Below the pieces are notes generated by a model, which made no database searches, was not told where the DNA came from, and was given only the letters and a program-made list of their open reading frames with translations. Below are positions 1 to 10,025 of a stretch of DNA of 64,000 bases, piece after piece (the stretch's first letter is position 1; each line of letters begins with the position of its first letter). The stretch is from Salinicoccus sp. RF5. GTDB lineage: Bacteria > Bacillota > Bacilli > Staphylococcales > Salinicoccaceae. The DNA lies in NCBI RefSeq assembly GCF_020786625.1, contig NZ_JAJGRC010000002.1, positions 62,001 through 126,000 of the forward strand, in the 5' to 3' direction. The position numbers and the translations under genes were made by a program.

Positions 1-147
1 CTCGCACGCTCCATCCAGCGTCATATCGAAGACAGGCTCAGTGAATCCCTGCTTTCCGGCGAGGAGCTTGAAGGCAGAGTAGTCACAATCGACTACAAGG
101 ATGATGAATTCAATGTAAGCACGAAAGATAAAGTTGCAGTGGAATAG
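1..147 (+). CDS. clpC: ClpC ATPase, C-terminal fragment
   Basis: The window opens inside a reading frame that ends with TAG at 145-147 and gives 48 residues. The stretch IEDRLSESLLSGEELEG closely matches the extreme C-terminus of ClpC, the Hsp100 AAA+ unfoldase that feeds ClpP in Firmicutes. Only the tail of the D2 small domain is present, so no catalytic motif can be checked. In Staphylococcaceae clpC is the last gene of ctsR-mcsA-mcsB-clpC and is followed by radA, as here. A strong terminator follows directly. Confidence 0.9.
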   Translation, partial: LARSIQRHIEDRLSESLLSGEELEGRVVTIDYKDDEFNVSTKDKVAVE

Positions 148-160
148 AAGGAGTGGCAAC

Positions 161-189
161 GCCGGGATGGGAAACCATCCCGGCTTTTT
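161..189 (+). terminator. Terminator of the clpC operon
   Basis: A perfect 10-bp stem, GCCGGGATGG/CCATCCCGGC, with a GAAA tetraloop is followed by five T residues. It lies 14 bases after the clpC stop and separates that operon from radA. Confidence 0.92.
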
Positions 190-290
190 CATCATGAGGC
201 ATCGGGCTTCAATGAGGTTCCGCTTTAAAATCATAGGTAATAGTTATACAATATTAATAATAAAATCAAATTACAGGAGAGTCTCTAGAC

Positions 291-1664
291 ATGGCAAAGA
301 CGAAAAATATTTTCGAGTGTATGGCGTGCGGGCATGAATCGCCCAAGTGGATGGGCAGATGTCCAAACTGCGGTGCATGGAACCAGATGGAGGAGAAGCT
401 TGTCCACAAGGAGACCAAGGGCAGAGGGACATTCGGCAAGCCTGAAGCAGAAGGGCGCCAGCGCAGCCGGAAGCTTGAACGCGTGAACAAGAGCAACACG
501 CCGAGGACGCTGACCCAGAGTGGCGAGTTCGACAGGGTGCTCGGTGGCGGCATCGTCGATGGTTCCCTGATACTGATCGGAGGGGACCCAGGAATCGGGA
601 AGTCGACGATTCTGCTCCAGACTGCGCTGACCCTGTCCCAGAACCACGAAGTGCTGTATGTTTCGGGTGAGGAATCACTGGAACAGATAAAACTGCGTGC
701 GGACCGGCTGACCGAAGGAAGCGACCAGCTGAACGTCTACAGCGAAACGAACCTCTTCTACATCCATGATGAGATCAAACGGCTGGATCCGGACTTCCTG
801 ATCATAGATTCCATCCAGACCGTGTTCAATCCCGATGTGACAAGCGCCCCCGGCAGTGTTTCGCAGGTACGGGAGTGTACACAGAGCCTGATGAATATCG
901 CGAAAAGCGGCAACATCGCCACCTTCATCGTGGGCCACGTGACCAAAGAGGGACAGATTGCGGGGCCAAGGATGCTCGAGCATATGGTGGATACGGTGCT
1001 CTATTTTGAAGGGGACCAGCATCATACGTACCGGATGCTCCGTGCGGTCAAGAACCGCTTCGGCTCCACGAATGAAATGGGCATGTTCGAGATGAAGAGC
1101 GAAGGACTGAAGGAAGTGCTCAATCCATCGGAAGTGTTCCTCGAGGAACGCTCGAAGAATACGCCCGGATCGGCCATAGTGGCGACCATGGAAGGGACGC
1201 GGGCGCTGCTGGTTGAGGTCCAGGCACTCGTCACACCGACGCACTTCCATAATCCGCGTCGCATGGCCACAGGCATCGACCAAAACCGTCTATCACTTCT
1301 GATGGCGGTGCTCGAGAAAAGTGAAGGACTGCTCATGCAGCAGCACGATGCCTACATCAAAGTTGCAGGGGGCGCCCGGTTGGATGAACCGGCAGTTGAT
1401 CTGAGCATCATCGTCAGCATCGCTTCAAGCTTCAAGGCCGCACAGGTGCGCGGCGACGACTGCTTCATCGGTGAGGTCGGGCTGACCGGTGAGATCAGAC
1501 GGGTCACTAAGATTGAACAGAGGCTCCAGGAGGCGGCGAAGCTCGGCTTCAACCGTGCAATCATCCCGGCGTCGAACATGAGTGGACTGGAGGTGCCGGA
1601 AGGCATCGAGGTCATCAGCGTCCGCACCTTGAAGGATGCGCTGAAAGCCGCAATCAAGAAGTAG
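291..1664 (+). CDS. radA: DNA repair protein RadA
   Basis: 457 residues, full length for RadA/Sms, the RecA-like ATPase that processes recombination intermediates and drives branch migration. An N-terminal zinc finger has cysteines at residues 10, 13, 24 and 27. A Walker A motif [10 protein letters not shown] lies at about 97-106. The RadA-specific KNRFG motif is near residue 255, and the last ~170 residues form the Lon-like domain. The start ATG follows an AGGAGAG ribosome site. The position between clpC and yacL is the conserved Bacillales arrangement. No promoter is obvious in the AT-rich 100 bases upstream. Confidence 0.97.
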   Translation: MAKTKNIFECMACGHESPKWMGRCPNCGAWNQMEEKLVHKETKGRGTFGKPEAEGRQRSRKLERVNKSNTPRTLTQSGEFDRVLGGGIVDGSLILIGGDPGIGKSTILLQTALTLSQNHEVLYVSGEESLEQIKLRADRLTEGSDQLNVYSETNLFYIHDEIKRLDPDFLIIDSIQTVFNPDVTSAPGSVSQVRECTQSLMNIAKSGNIATFIVGHVTKEGQIAGPRMLEHMVDTVLYFEGDQHHTYRMLRAVKNRFGSTNEMGMFEMKSEGLKEVLNPSEVFLEERSKNTPGSAIVATMEGTRALLVEVQALVTPTHFHNPRRMATGIDQNRLSLLMAVLEKSEGLLMQQHDAYIKVAGGARLDEPAVDLSIIVSIASSFKAAQVRGDDCFIGEVGLTGEIRRVTKIEQRLQEAAKLGFNRAIIPASNMSGLEVPEGIEVISVRTLKDALKAAIKK

Positions 1665-1679
1665 GGGAGGTGAATATCC

Positions 1680-2735
1680 ATGTTGAAGTATCTGCTTTAT
1701 ATTCTGTACGTACTTATCGGGGTTTCACTCGGCGTCTGGCTCATGCCGACGCTCTTCCAGCTGCTTCCGTTCGATCTGCCGATGGTGATCGATAATGTAT
1801 TGGTTCATGGCCTTGCCGGGCTGCTGCTGTTTCTCCTCCTCTTCCTGTGGACGGTGCCGAAAGTCGAATCGCTTATCCGGAGGAGCGAAGCCCTGATCCT
1901 GAACCGCAGCCTTGCAGAGATTGTGTCCGCCACACTAGGAATGATCGTCGGCCTTTTAATTGCTGTCTTAATTTCCCTATTGATCAATGCCATCGACATT
2001 CCTCTGATCGGCGATATCATTCCCTTCATACTGGCTGTGATACTGGGGTATCTCGGGTTCCAGATCGGGCTCAAGAAGTTCAGTGAAGTTCTGGATTTCC
2101 TCCCCGGCAATTTTTCGAAATCCCAGGAAGAGAAGAAGAGGATTCCGCGTAAGTTCCTCGATACGAGTGCCATCATAGATGGAAGGATCGTGGATGTGGC
2201 AAAGACGGGGTTCATCGAAGGGGAGCTCGTGATTCCGCAGTTCGTGCTGGATGAACTCCAGCTCATTGCCGATGCTACAGACCCGATCAAAAGGGACAAG
2301 GGACAGAGGGGGCTGGATATGCTGAACACCCTGCAGGAGCAAAGTGATAATGTCACCATCATGCCGGTCGATTACGACAAGCTTGATGTCGACCATCAGC
2401 TCATCGAAGCCGCGAAAGCCGAGCAGGGCGTCATCATCACCACCGACTACAACTTGAATAAAGTATGCCAGCTGCACCAGATCCCGGTCCTCAATGTAAA
2501 TCAGCTATCCGATGCAATCAAAGTCGTCGTCATCCAGGGCGATACATTCGACCTGCTGATCTCGAAGACGGGCAAAGAGGAAAACCAGGGTGTCGGATAT
2601 CTCGAAGATGGTACAATGGTTGTGGTCGAAGAAGGCAGGTCGCTCATAAACAAGACCATTAAAGTAGAAGTGGTAAGCGTGCTCCAGACGAATTCCGGAC
2701 GCATTGTATTTGCGAAGAAAGTGAGAAAGAAATGA
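1680..2735 (+). CDS. yacL: PIN/TRAM-domain membrane protein YacL
   Basis: 351 residues. About four hydrophobic membrane segments fill residues 1-135. A PIN nuclease-like domain begins near 157, where KFLDTSAIIDGRI carries an acidic residue (D161) typical of PIN active sites. A C-terminal TRAM RNA-binding region spans about 285-350. The architecture matches YacL of Bacillus and the PIN/TRAM protein of staphylococci, presumed membrane-bound RNases whose substrate is not known to me. The start follows GGGGAGGTG. The stop overlaps the ispD start in an ATGA junction, so the two are probably translationally coupled. Confidence 0.9.
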   Translation: MLKYLLYILYVLIGVSLGVWLMPTLFQLLPFDLPMVIDNVLVHGLAGLLLFLLLFLWTVPKVESLIRRSEALILNRSLAEIVSATLGMIVGLLIAVLISLLINAIDIPLIGDIIPFILAVILGYLGFQIGLKKFSEVLDFLPGNFSKSQEEKKRIPRKFLDTSAIIDGRIVDVAKTGFIEGELVIPQFVLDELQLIADATDPIKRDKGQRGLDMLNTLQEQSDNVTIMPVDYDKLDVDHQLIEAAKAEQGVIITTDYNLNKVCQLHQIPVLNVNQLSDAIKVVVIQGDTFDLLISKTGKEENQGVGYLEDGTMVVVEEGRSLINKTIKVEVVSVLQTNSGRIVFAKKVRKK

Positions 2736-3409
2736 AATATACAGTAATAATTCCAGCTGCCGGAATGGGCAGCAGAATGCATATGGATTACAATAAGGTT
2801 TTCATCAGGCTGGGAGACACCCCGATCATCCGGATGACTGTAGAGAAATTTGAAGCAGATCCCGACTGTGAAGCCATCCATCTTGCCGGGCGTAAGGGGG
2901 AGATGGATACATTAAAGGAGATGCTTAAGGGATGCACCAAGGTCAAAGGTATCCATGAAGGCGGCAGGGAGCGCCAGCACAGCATCCATAACGTCCTCAG
3001 GGCTATCGACCCTGCAGAATATGTGTTTGTCCATGATGGGGCGCGGCCCTTCGTCAACCAAGGAACGCTGGATGGTCTGAAGGCATCGGTGGAGTTGCAT
3101 CAGGCAGTCATCTGCGGCGTGAAGCCGAAGGATACGCTGAAGCGCATATCCGGGGATGAAGTGGAGGAGACCATCGACCGTACGTCGGTCGTCGCAGTCC
3201 ATACACCGCAGGCCTTCGAATATGACCTGCTCATGCGTGCATATCAGAATGCAGCGGAGAAGAACCTTACTGTGACGGATGACTCGATGATGGTGGAAGC
3301 ACTTGGAAAAAGGGTCCATGTGACAGCATCGACTTATGATAACATTAAAATAACGACTGAAGAGGATCTGAAGGTCGCCGAATCCATTATGAAGAAAGGA
3401 AGTGAATGA
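2732..3409 (+). CDS. ispD: 2-C-methyl-D-erythritol 4-phosphate cytidylyltransferase
   Basis: 225 residues, normal length. IspD transfers CMP from CTP to methylerythritol phosphate in the MEP isoprenoid pathway. The nucleotide-binding signature GMGSRM lies at 11-16 with Lys22 after it, and the conserved VHDGARPF follows near 100. TarI ribitol-phosphate cytidylyltransferases share this fold, but immediate pairing with ispF favours IspD. It overlaps yacL by four bases. Staphylococcus aureus has no ispD/ispF at this locus, because it makes isoprenoids through mevalonate. Confidence 0.9.
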   Translation: MKYTVIIPAAGMGSRMHMDYNKVFIRLGDTPIIRMTVEKFEADPDCEAIHLAGRKGEMDTLKEMLKGCTKVKGIHEGGRERQHSIHNVLRAIDPAEYVFVHDGARPFVNQGTLDGLKASVELHQAVICGVKPKDTLKRISGDEVEETIDRTSVVAVHTPQAFEYDLLMRAYQNAAEKNLTVTDDSMMVEALGKRVHVTASTYDNIKITTEEDLKVAESIMKKGSE

Positions 3410-3410
3410 C

Positions 3411-3893
3411 ATGCTCAGAATCGGTCACGGATTTGATGTCCATGCGTTCGAGGAAGGACGTCCGCTGATCATCGGTGGCATCGAGATTCCCCATGACCGC
3501 GGGCTCAAGGGACACTCGGATGCGGATGTGCTGCTCCATACGATGGCGGATGCGATCCTCGGTGCCCTGGCTCTCGGGGATATCGGCAAGTTCTTCCCGG
3601 ATACGGATGCGGCGTTCAAGGATATGGATTCCAAAGTGCTGCTTTCTGAAGTGGTGGAGATGATGGTCCAAAAAGGATATAGGATAGGGAACATCGATGC
3701 CGTCATCATGGCTGAGCGTCCCAAGTTCAGGCCGCATATCGATGATATGCGGGATGTTGCCGCCTCCCTTTTGAAGACGGATCTTTCAAATGTTAATATT
3801 AAAGCGACAACTACGGAAAAGCTCGGTTTTACAGGCAGGGGCGAAGGCATCGCTTCTGAAGCGGTAGTTCTAATTGAAAAAGTGGAGGAATAG
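3411..3893 (+). CDS. ispF: 2-C-methyl-D-erythritol 2,4-cyclodiphosphate synthase
   Basis: 160 residues from the ATG at 3411. A GTG at 3402 would add three residues, but [13 protein letters not shown] is the usual family start and the GAAAGGAAGTGA ribosome site sits about eight bases before the ATG. Metal ligands Asp9, His11 and His43 are visible, as is the C-terminal FTGRGEGI segment. IspF cyclises CDP-ME 2-phosphate to MEcPP with release of CMP. It sits directly behind ispD and two bases before gltX. Confidence 0.95.
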   Translation: MLRIGHGFDVHAFEEGRPLIIGGIEIPHDRGLKGHSDADVLLHTMADAILGALALGDIGKFFPDTDAAFKDMDSKVLLSEVVEMMVQKGYRIGNIDAVIMAERPKFRPHIDDMRDVAASLLKTDLSNVNIKATTTEKLGFTGRGEGIASEAVVLIEKVEE

Positions 3894-3895
3894 CA

Positions 3896-5347
3896 ATGGA
3901 TAAAGTAAGAGTGAGGTATGCACCAAGTCCGACAGGATATCTGCACATCGGTAACGCGCGGTCGGCATTGTTCAACTATCTTTTTGCCCGTCGTTATGAC
4001 GGGGATTTCATCATCCGTATCGAAGATACGGACAGCGCCAGGAATGTGGAAGCAGGAGAAGAGTCCCAGCTCCACTATCTGAAATGGCTCGGTCTGGAAT
4101 GGGACGAGAGTGTAGATAAGGACGGGGGCTACGGTCCCTACCGCCAGTCGGAACGCCAGCACATCTATCAGCCGGTCATCGACAAGCTGCTGGAGGAGGG
4201 CAAAGCCTATCGATGCTATATGACATCGGAAGAACTTGAAGCGGAGCGGGAGGCACAGATCGCCCGTGGAGAAATGCCGCGTTATGGCGGCCAGCACGCG
4301 AACCTGACGGAAGAAGAGGAGCAAGCATTCATCGATGAAGGCAGAGAACCGAGCATCCGTTTCCGTGTACCGAAGGATGAGACATTCGTATTCGATGATA
4401 TTGTAAAGGGTGAAGTGTCATTTGATTCGAATGGTATCGGCGACTGGGTCATCGTCAAAAAGGACGGTGTGCCGACATACAATTTCGCTGTCGTCATCGA
4501 CGACCACATGATGGAAATCTCCCATGTACTGCGTGGGGACGACCATATCTCCAATACGCCGAAACAACAGATGATCTATCAGGCGATGGGCTGGGAAGAG
4601 CCGAAATTCGGCCATATGACGCTCATCGTCAACGAGAATAAGAAGAAGCTCTCCAAGCGTGATGGCTCCATCATCCAGTTCATCGAACAGTATAAGGATT
4701 TGGGTTATCTGCCTGAAGCATTGTTCAACTTCATCGCATTGCTTGGGTGGACGCCTGAAGGGGAAGAGGAGATCTTCTCCAAGGAAGAATTCATCAAGCT
4801 GTTTGATGAGACTCGGCTGTCCAAGTCCCCGGCGTTCTTCGACAAGCAGAAGCTGACGTGGATCAATAACCAGTACATGAAGGAGAAGGATGCTGAAACG
4901 GTCTTCCAGATGGCACTCCCTCATCTGGTTAAGGAGGGGCTCGTCGAGGAGAACGCTTCCGAAACAGAACTGGACTGGGCCCGCAAGCTCGTAGCCCTCT
5001 ACCAGGAGCAGATGAGCTTTGCAGGGGAGATCACAACCCTGTCCGAACAGTTCTTCAAGGATGATATCGAATTTGATGAAGCGGCGAACGAAGTCATCGC
5101 ACAGGAGCATATTCCAGAACTGATGACAGCCCTGCACGAGAAGTTCAGCACGATGGACGACTTCTCTCCGGAAGCCATCAAGGCGGCAATCAAGGAAGTC
5201 CAGAAGTCGACCGGCTACAAGGGCAAGAAGCTCTTCATGCCGATCCGCGTGGCTGTGACCGGCCAGACGAAGGGGCCGGAGCTGCCGGAGACCATCTCAC
5301 TGATCGGCAGGGAAAAGGCACTGGCGCGCATCGGAAAGTTGAAGTAG
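3896..5347 (+). CDS. gltX: Glutamyl-tRNA synthetase
   Basis: 483 residues, full-length class I synthetase. The HIGH-type signature reads [11 protein letters not shown] at 10-20, and the KMSKS-type loop is KKLSKRDG near 250. In organisms that use the GatCAB route such an enzyme may also mischarge tRNA-Gln; that cannot be judged here. It starts two bases after ispF stops and is probably transcribed with ispDF. A T-box leader follows, so cysE-cysS are controlled separately. Confidence 0.97.
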   Translation: MDKVRVRYAPSPTGYLHIGNARSALFNYLFARRYDGDFIIRIEDTDSARNVEAGEESQLHYLKWLGLEWDESVDKDGGYGPYRQSERQHIYQPVIDKLLEEGKAYRCYMTSEELEAEREAQIARGEMPRYGGQHANLTEEEEQAFIDEGREPSIRFRVPKDETFVFDDIVKGEVSFDSNGIGDWVIVKKDGVPTYNFAVVIDDHMMEISHVLRGDDHISNTPKQQMIYQAMGWEEPKFGHMTLIVNENKKKLSKRDGSIIQFIEQYKDLGYLPEALFNFIALLGWTPEGEEEIFSKEEFIKLFDETRLSKSPAFFDKQKLTWINNQYMKEKDAETVFQMALPHLVKEGLVEENASETELDWARKLVALYQEQMSFAGEITTLSEQFFKDDIEFDEAANEVIAQEHIPELMTALHEKFSTMDDFSPEAIKAAIKEVQKSTGYKGKKLFMPIRVAVTGQTKGPELPETISLIGREKALARIGKLK

Positions 5348-5389
5348 CCGGGCAAACCAGTTGCAGCATGGGGCGGAATCCATTATGAT

Positions 5390-5580
5390 TGTTAGAACAG
5401 AGAAACGAGTATGATCTTTTGACGGAAACCAGAGATTATCCGGCAGGTGTGAGGATAACCGGTCACTGATCAGAATTGCCCTCTGTGGAAATCTCAATAT
5501 ACCGAGAGTGCAGCATAGGCTGCAAGCAGAGTGGAACCGTGCTTAATGCGCCTCTGTCCTAAATGGACAGGGGCATTTTT
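5390..5580 (+). promoter_or_regulatory. T-box riboswitch for tRNA-Cys
   Basis: The leader before cysE has the T-box layout. Stem I closes with ACAGAG (5397-5402) against CTCTGT (5481-5486). The specifier loop carries AGTA on one side and GAAT then TGC (5477-5479) on the other, which reads as a cysteine codon. The antiterminator element contains AGAGTGGAACCG. Its TGGA (5532-5535) would pair with a UCCA tRNA end, and tRNA-Cys has U73. A terminator follows. Uncharged tRNA-Cys should therefore permit cysE-cysS transcription. The base after the specifier is C, not the usual purine. Confidence 0.9.
5550..5580 (+). terminator. T-box regulated terminator
   Basis: The ten-pair stem GCCTCTGTCC/GGACAGGGGC (one T-G wobble) has loop TAAAT and is followed by ATTTTT. 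It partly overlaps the T-box antiterminator region, so the two folds exclude each other. Confidence 0.92.
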
Positions 5581-5601
5581 ATTAGAATGGAGGAAGACGA
5601 A

Positions 5602-6258
5602 ATGCTGGATAGAATGAAGGAAGATATCGATATGGTGCTGGAGATGGATCCGGCTGCCAAAAATCGCATGGAAGTGTTTATCACTTGTTCAGGGCTCCAT
5701 GCCATCTGGTCACACCTGATTGCCCATAAATTGTACAAGAAGAAGTTTACGACAAGTGCGCGCATTATCTCTCAGATGAGCCGTTTCTTCACCGGCATCG
5801 AAATCCACCCGGGGGCCCAGGTCGGGCGCAGGCTGTTCATCGACCATGGCATGGGTACCGTAATCGGGGAGACATGCCGCATCGGCGACAATGTGACGAT
5901 ATACCAGGGAGTGACCCTTGGCGGGACCGGCAAGGAGGAGCAGAAGCGGCACCCGGATATCGACGATAATGTGCTCATTGCAGCGGGTGCCAAAGTACTG
6001 GGGAACATACGCATCCACGAAAACTCGAAGATCGGTGCAAATTCCGTAGTATTGAAGGATGTGCCCCGTGATGCCACTGTCGTGGGCATTCCGGGCTATG
6101 TGGTCAAGCAGGCGGGCGAGAAGGTTAAGAATGCCAGGGATCTTAATCACACCGATCTGCCAGACCCGATTCTCGATATGATCCACGGATTGGAAGATGA
6201 AATCAAGGACTTTAGACACGAAGTCAGGAACGAGGTAGAAAATGGTTCTCATATTTAA
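5602..6258 (+). CDS. cysE: Serine O-acetyltransferase
   Basis: 218 residues from the ATG at 5602, which has GGAGG eight bases upstream. An in-frame ATG at 5563 lies inside the T-box terminator and is rejected. CysE acetylates L-serine with acetyl-CoA, the first step of cysteine synthesis. An N-terminal helical region is followed by left-handed beta-helix hexapeptide repeats, with conserved [22 protein letters not shown] and GGTGKEE. Length and sequence closely match staphylococcal CysE. The 3' end overlaps cysS by 17 bases. Expression should follow tRNA-Cys charging through the T-box. Confidence 0.97.
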   Translation: MLDRMKEDIDMVLEMDPAAKNRMEVFITCSGLHAIWSHLIAHKLYKKKFTTSARIISQMSRFFTGIEIHPGAQVGRRLFIDHGMGTVIGETCRIGDNVTIYQGVTLGGTGKEEQKRHPDIDDNVLIAAGAKVLGNIRIHENSKIGANSVVLKDVPRDATVVGIPGYVVKQAGEKVKNARDLNHTDLPDPILDMIHGLEDEIKDFRHEVRNEVENGSHI

Positions 6259-7636
6259 CTCTTTAACGCGGCAGAAGGAAGAATTCAAACCCATCGAGGA
6301 CGGCAAGGTAAAAATGTATGTGTGCGGCCCTACCGTGTATAATTATATCCACATCGGTAACGCGCGTCCGGCGATTGCATTCGATACGGTACGCCGTTAT
6401 CTTGAATATAAGGGATATGAAGTGGAATATGTCTCCAACTTCACTGATGTCGATGACAAGCTCATCAAGGCATCACTCGAGCTGAAGGAAGAGGTCCCGG
6501 TCATCGCCGACCGTTTCATAAAAGCCTTCTTCGAGGACACGGGGGCATTGAACGTGAAGCCTGCCACACACCATCCACGTGTAATGGACCACATGGACGA
6601 TATCATAGAGTTCATACAGGTGCTGATCGACAAGGGTCATGCCTATGAATCAGACGGCGATGTCTATTTCAGGACACGTTCCTTTGACGGATACGGAAAG
6701 CTCTCCCATCAGTCGGTGGATGATCTGAAGGTTGGAGCGAGGATTGAATCTGGGGAGAAGAAGCAGGATCCGCTGGACTTCGTGCTGTGGAAGCAGGCCA
6801 AGCCGAATGAAATCAAATGGGAATCACCATGGGGGGAAGGGCGCCCGGGCTGGCACATCGAATGCAGTGTCATGGCGCGCCACCATCTGGGTGATACGAT
6901 AGACATCCACGCAGGCGGCCAGGACCTCACCTTCCCACACCATGAAAATGAGATTGCACAGAGCGAGTGCATGACGGACAGCACATTCGCAAACTACTGG
7001 ATGCATAATGGCTACATCAATATAGACAATGAAAAGATGTCGAAGTCCCTTGGGAACTTCATCCTGGTCCATGACATCATCAAGGAAATCAATCCGAATG
7101 TCCTCCGCTTCTTCATGATCAGCGTCCACTACCGCAATCCGATCAACTATAACCGGGAGCTGGTCGGGGCTGCCGAGAACGGGCTGAAACGGATCCAGTT
7201 CAGCTACCTGCAGGCGAAGGAACGCCTTGCGAGTGCCGTAGGCAACGGTGAGGACGAGGTGATGCTGAAGATCATCGACGATAACATCAAGACGTTCGAA
7301 GCGCATATGGATGATGATTTCAATACGGCAAATGCCATTACGGCTTGGCATGACCTTACGACCGAACTGAACAAGTATCTGCGCCGCCATACGACATCTG
7401 CCGGGGTGCTGGAACGTTTCGTCGAAGTGTTCGAAATCTACAGCACGGTCCTCGGTATCGAACTCGATGAGGCTGAAGTATTGCTTGATGAGGAAATTGA
7501 AGCATTGATAGAGGAACGTAACGAAGCCAGGAGGAACAGGGATTTCGCGCGTGCGGATGAAATCCGTGACGACCTGAAGGCGCAGGGGATCATCCTCGAG
7601 GACACCAAGGAAGGCGTGCGCTTCAGACGTGGGTGA
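6242..7636 (+). CDS. cysS: Cysteinyl-tRNA synthetase
   Basis: 464 residues, full length. The zinc ligand Cys28 sits in [18 protein letters not shown], which also holds the HIGH motif, and [10 protein letters not shown] carries KMSKS. Zinc-site residues also appear in HIECSV and FPHHENE. Its start lies inside cysE (17-base overlap), so cysteine synthesis and cysteine charging form one T-box-controlled operon. The end overlaps mrnC by eight bases, suggesting that the transcript continues into the RNA maturation genes. Confidence 0.97.
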   Translation: MVLIFNSLTRQKEEFKPIEDGKVKMYVCGPTVYNYIHIGNARPAIAFDTVRRYLEYKGYEVEYVSNFTDVDDKLIKASLELKEEVPVIADRFIKAFFEDTGALNVKPATHHPRVMDHMDDIIEFIQVLIDKGHAYESDGDVYFRTRSFDGYGKLSHQSVDDLKVGARIESGEKKQDPLDFVLWKQAKPNEIKWESPWGEGRPGWHIECSVMARHHLGDTIDIHAGGQDLTFPHHENEIAQSECMTDSTFANYWMHNGYINIDNEKMSKSLGNFILVHDIIKEINPNVLRFFMISVHYRNPINYNRELVGAAENGLKRIQFSYLQAKERLASAVGNGEDEVMLKIIDDNIKTFEAHMDDDFNTANAITAWHDLTTELNKYLRRHTTSAGVLERFVEVFEIYSTVLGIELDEAEVLLDEEIEALIEERNEARRNRDFARADEIRDDLKAQGIILEDTKEGVRFRRG

Positions 7637-8030
7637 GCATAATACCGACCGCATGCAGCCCCTGTCACTCGCCTTTGTCGGAGATGCAGTGTACTCGGTC
7701 TATGTGCGGACACATCTTCTGGTCGAGAATCCCCATCTGAAGCCGGATGCCATCCACCAGGCTGCCAACCGGATGGTGAAGGCGAGTGCCCAGGCAGAAG
7801 CCCTGGACCACTTGCGTAAGCACATCCTGACGGAAGAAGAGTGGGATATTGCACGGAAGGCACGCAATAAGTCGAGTGCAACACGGGCGAAAAACGCATC
7901 AATCAAGGACTACAGGAATGCTTCAGGGCTGGAAGCGCTGATCGGCCACCTCCATCTGAAGGGAGAGAAGGCGAGGCTTGATGAATTGATGCATATCATA
8001 TTGGAATCAGGGAGGGATAGAAATGAGTGA
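7629..8030 (+). CDS. mrnC: Mini-ribonuclease III
   Basis: 133 residues. Mini-III is an RNase III catalytic domain without the double-stranded RNA-binding domain; it trims the ends of 23S rRNA precursor. The conserved [14 protein letters not shown] and [11 protein letters not shown] segments carry the expected acidic residues. The GTG at 7629 overlaps the cysS end; an internal ATG at 7653 is an alternative start. The order cysS-mrnC-rlmB is standard in Bacillales. Confidence 0.92.
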   Translation: MGEHNTDRMQPLSLAFVGDAVYSVYVRTHLLVENPHLKPDAIHQAANRMVKASAQAEALDHLRKHILTEEEWDIARKARNKSSATRAKNASIKDYRNASGLEALIGHLHLKGEKARLDELMHIILESGRDRNE

Positions 8031-8763
8031 TTCAGTGATAGCGGGGCGCCATGCAGTGCGTGAGGCATTGATGGGGGATGCGGACATCAACAAGGTGTTC
8101 ATCCAGGACTCCGTAAACAAGGGACAGATCAAGGATATACTCGATACCGCAAGAAAAAAGAAGGTGGTCGTCCAGACGGTGCCCAAATCGAAGCTCGATG
8201 GGCTGACTGATGAACGGCATCAGGGTGTAGTGGCCCTCGGCAGTCCGCACGACTATATGCCGCTTGAAACATTGATGGGAAGAATCGAGGGGAAGCGTGC
8301 AAACCTGGTCATACTCGATGGCCTGGAGGACCCGCACAACCTTGGATCCATCCTCAGGACCTGTGATGCCACCGGATTTGATGGTGTCATCATTCCGAAC
8401 CGCCGCTCCGTGCAGCTGACGGATACGGTCGCCAAGACATCCACGGGGGCGATAGAACATGTGCCGGTCGTCCGCGTGACGAACATCAACCAGACCATCG
8501 ACAAGCTGAAGGAGAAGGGGTTCTGGATTGCGGGCAGTGACGGCAAGGGCACGATGGATTACCGGGAAATGGCGGCAGATGTCAATACAGCGCTTGTGAT
8601 AGGGAGCGAAGGTAAAGGGATCAGCAGAAAGACATTGGAGAAATGTGATTTCGTCGTACAGATTCCGATGGTGGGCCACATCACCAGCCTCAATGCCTCG
8701 GTATCGGCCGCACTGCTGATGTATGAAGTGTTCCGCAAGCAGAACGACGTCAGGCGTGGATGA
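8023..8763 (+). CDS. rlmB: 23S rRNA (guanosine-2'-O)-methyltransferase, RlmB/TrmH family
   Basis: 246 residues. An N-terminal substrate-binding domain precedes a SPOUT (knotted) methyltransferase domain. SPOUT motifs seen are [25 protein letters not shown] and [18 protein letters not shown]. The family methylates the 2'-OH of a guanosine in 23S rRNA using S-adenosylmethionine. The exact target in this organism is inferred from family membership. The ATG overlaps the mrnC end by eight bases. Confidence 0.92.
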   Translation: MSDSVIAGRHAVREALMGDADINKVFIQDSVNKGQIKDILDTARKKKVVVQTVPKSKLDGLTDERHQGVVALGSPHDYMPLETLMGRIEGKRANLVILDGLEDPHNLGSILRTCDATGFDGVIIPNRRSVQLTDTVAKTSTGAIEHVPVVRVTNINQTIDKLKEKGFWIAGSDGKGTMDYREMAADVNTALVIGSEGKGISRKTLEKCDFVVQIPMVGHITSLNASVSAALLMYEVFRKQNDVRRG

Positions 8764-8764
8764 T

Positions 8765-9292
8765 ATGAAGCGGAAAAAAAGGCGCATCCTGATTGTGGAT
8801 GGCTATAATCTGATTGGTGCGGATCAGGAACTGCATAGGGAGTCCCTCCATTCGCTCGAGATGCCCAGAGAAAAGATACTGGCAGCCTTAGCTGAATACC
8901 AGTCGGTTGCGAACTATGAGATCATCTGCGTATTCGATGCCTACGAAGTGCGCTCGAAAGAAAGCATCCTTGATTATCATGGTGTCACTGTAGTGTATAC
9001 GAAGGAGAAGGAGACGGCAGATGAGTATATTGAACGCTTCGTCCATGACCACTATCACCCCCATCTATGTGAAATCAGTGTGGTGACGAGCGACCTGACT
9101 GAACAGAATGCAATATTTGCACTCGGTGCCTACAGGATCTCCTCCCGGGAGATGTGGGTGAGCCTGGCGGAGGCTGAAAAGAATATCAGCAGGAAAATAG
9201 ATACGATTAATGAAAAAATGCCAAGGCAGAAATTGGATATCCGCGATGATGTCCAGGCGAAACTTGAAAAATGGCGCCGGGGACGATTCTAG
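8765..9292 (+). CDS. rae1: NYN-domain ribosome-associated endoribonuclease Rae1 (YacP)
   Basis: 175 residues from the ATG at 8765, immediately after rlmB. An upstream in-frame ATG at 8723 would lie deep inside rlmB and is not conserved. The start RILIVDGYNLIGA, then VFDAYE, FTKEKETADEYIERF and VVTSDLTEQ, mark the NYN/PIN-like family of Bacillus YacP. Bacillus Rae1 cleaves mRNA in the ribosomal A site. The C-terminal LEKWRRGRF matches the family ending. Its position before sigH is conserved. Confidence 0.9.
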   Translation: MKRKKRRILIVDGYNLIGADQELHRESLHSLEMPREKILAALAEYQSVANYEIICVFDAYEVRSKESILDYHGVTVVYTKEKETADEYIERFVHDHYHPHLCEISVVTSDLTEQNAIFALGAYRISSREMWVSLAEAEKNISRKIDTINEKMPRQKLDIRDDVQAKLEKWRRGRF

Positions 9293-9313
9293 CGTATTGT
9301 ATTTGACTCCGTT

Positions 9314-9346
9314 CCCTCTTATCATTCCTATTAATAGGATAGGGGG
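9314..9346 (+). promoter_or_regulatory. Inverted repeat that can hide the sigH ribosome binding site
   Basis: A perfect 14-base palindrome TCCTATTAATAGGA occupies 9326-9339. Just outside it CCCT (9314-9317) can pair with AGGG of the AGGGGG ribosome site (9341-9346), extending the hairpin so that it covers the site. Staphylococcus aureus sigH is known to be repressed after transcription by an upstream inverted repeat. Equivalence here is inferred. Confidence 0.5.
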
Positions 9347-9352
9347 ATGGGT

Positions 9353-9985
9353 ATGTACCAGATTGCCACGTTTCATTTTTTTGTCAGGGAAGATGCCGAT
9401 GATGAACTGGATGCATTGGCGTTCAGGGTCCGCGCAGGTGATATGCAGGCTTTCGATCTGATCGATGCCAGACTGAGGCCGCAGATCCACCGTATGAGCT
9501 ATCGGTATATGAATGATTTCCATGATCGTGAAGATGTCGAGCAGGAAATGATGGAACAGGCGCTCAGGCTGTGCAGCCGCTATCAGCATGACAGGGGGAG
9601 GTATCGCCATTATCTGTTCCGCACGCTGCATCTTGAAATGCGCTCGCGCAGGAAGCGGGGCATGAGGGAGTATAGGGTGCTCGTGCCGACGGGGGATAAA
9701 GGTGTGGTAGAACAGGCCGAACCGGAAGAGAAGGTGGCCAACCCCATCAACATCATGGTGAAGGAGGAGCAGCTTCAGTACCTTATGCATAAGCGGGGGA
9801 TCTGCTCGCCGCTTGAAAGGAAGGTGCTCCAGCACCTCGAAAAGGGCCATGGCATCAGCGATGTCTGCAGGGAGCTCGCCCTCGACAGAAGAAGCGTGCT
9901 GAACACCCTGCACCGCATCAGGCGCAAAAAGGAGCGCCTCGCCCTGTTGGAAGACTCCGGGGGGCTGTTTGACAACATGGCTTGA
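9353..9985 (+). CDS. sigH: Alternative sigma factor SigH
   Basis: 210 residues from the ATG at 9353. An ATG at 9347 directly abuts AGGGGG and has no spacer. Region 2 is recognisable in AFDLIDARLRPQIHRMSYRY and DREDVEQEMMEQAL. Region 4 has a helix-turn-helix around ISDVCRELALDRRSVLNTLHRI. Sequence conservation is weak, as for staphylococcal SigH, where the factor drives competence (com) genes. The location between rae1 and rpmG-secE-nusG is the conserved sigH locus. A short motif near the end, EDSGGLFDNMA, is not something I recognise. Confidence 0.87.
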   Translation: MYQIATFHFFVREDADDELDALAFRVRAGDMQAFDLIDARLRPQIHRMSYRYMNDFHDREDVEQEMMEQALRLCSRYQHDRGRYRHYLFRTLHLEMRSRRKRGMREYRVLVPTGDKGVVEQAEPEEKVANPINIMVKEEQLQYLMHKRGICSPLERKVLQHLEKGHGISDVCRELALDRRSVLNTLHRIRRKKERLALLEDSGGLFDNMA

Positions 9986-10025
9986 AATCGGTATAGTAAA
10001 TTAGAATTGAAATGAGGATTTTATG

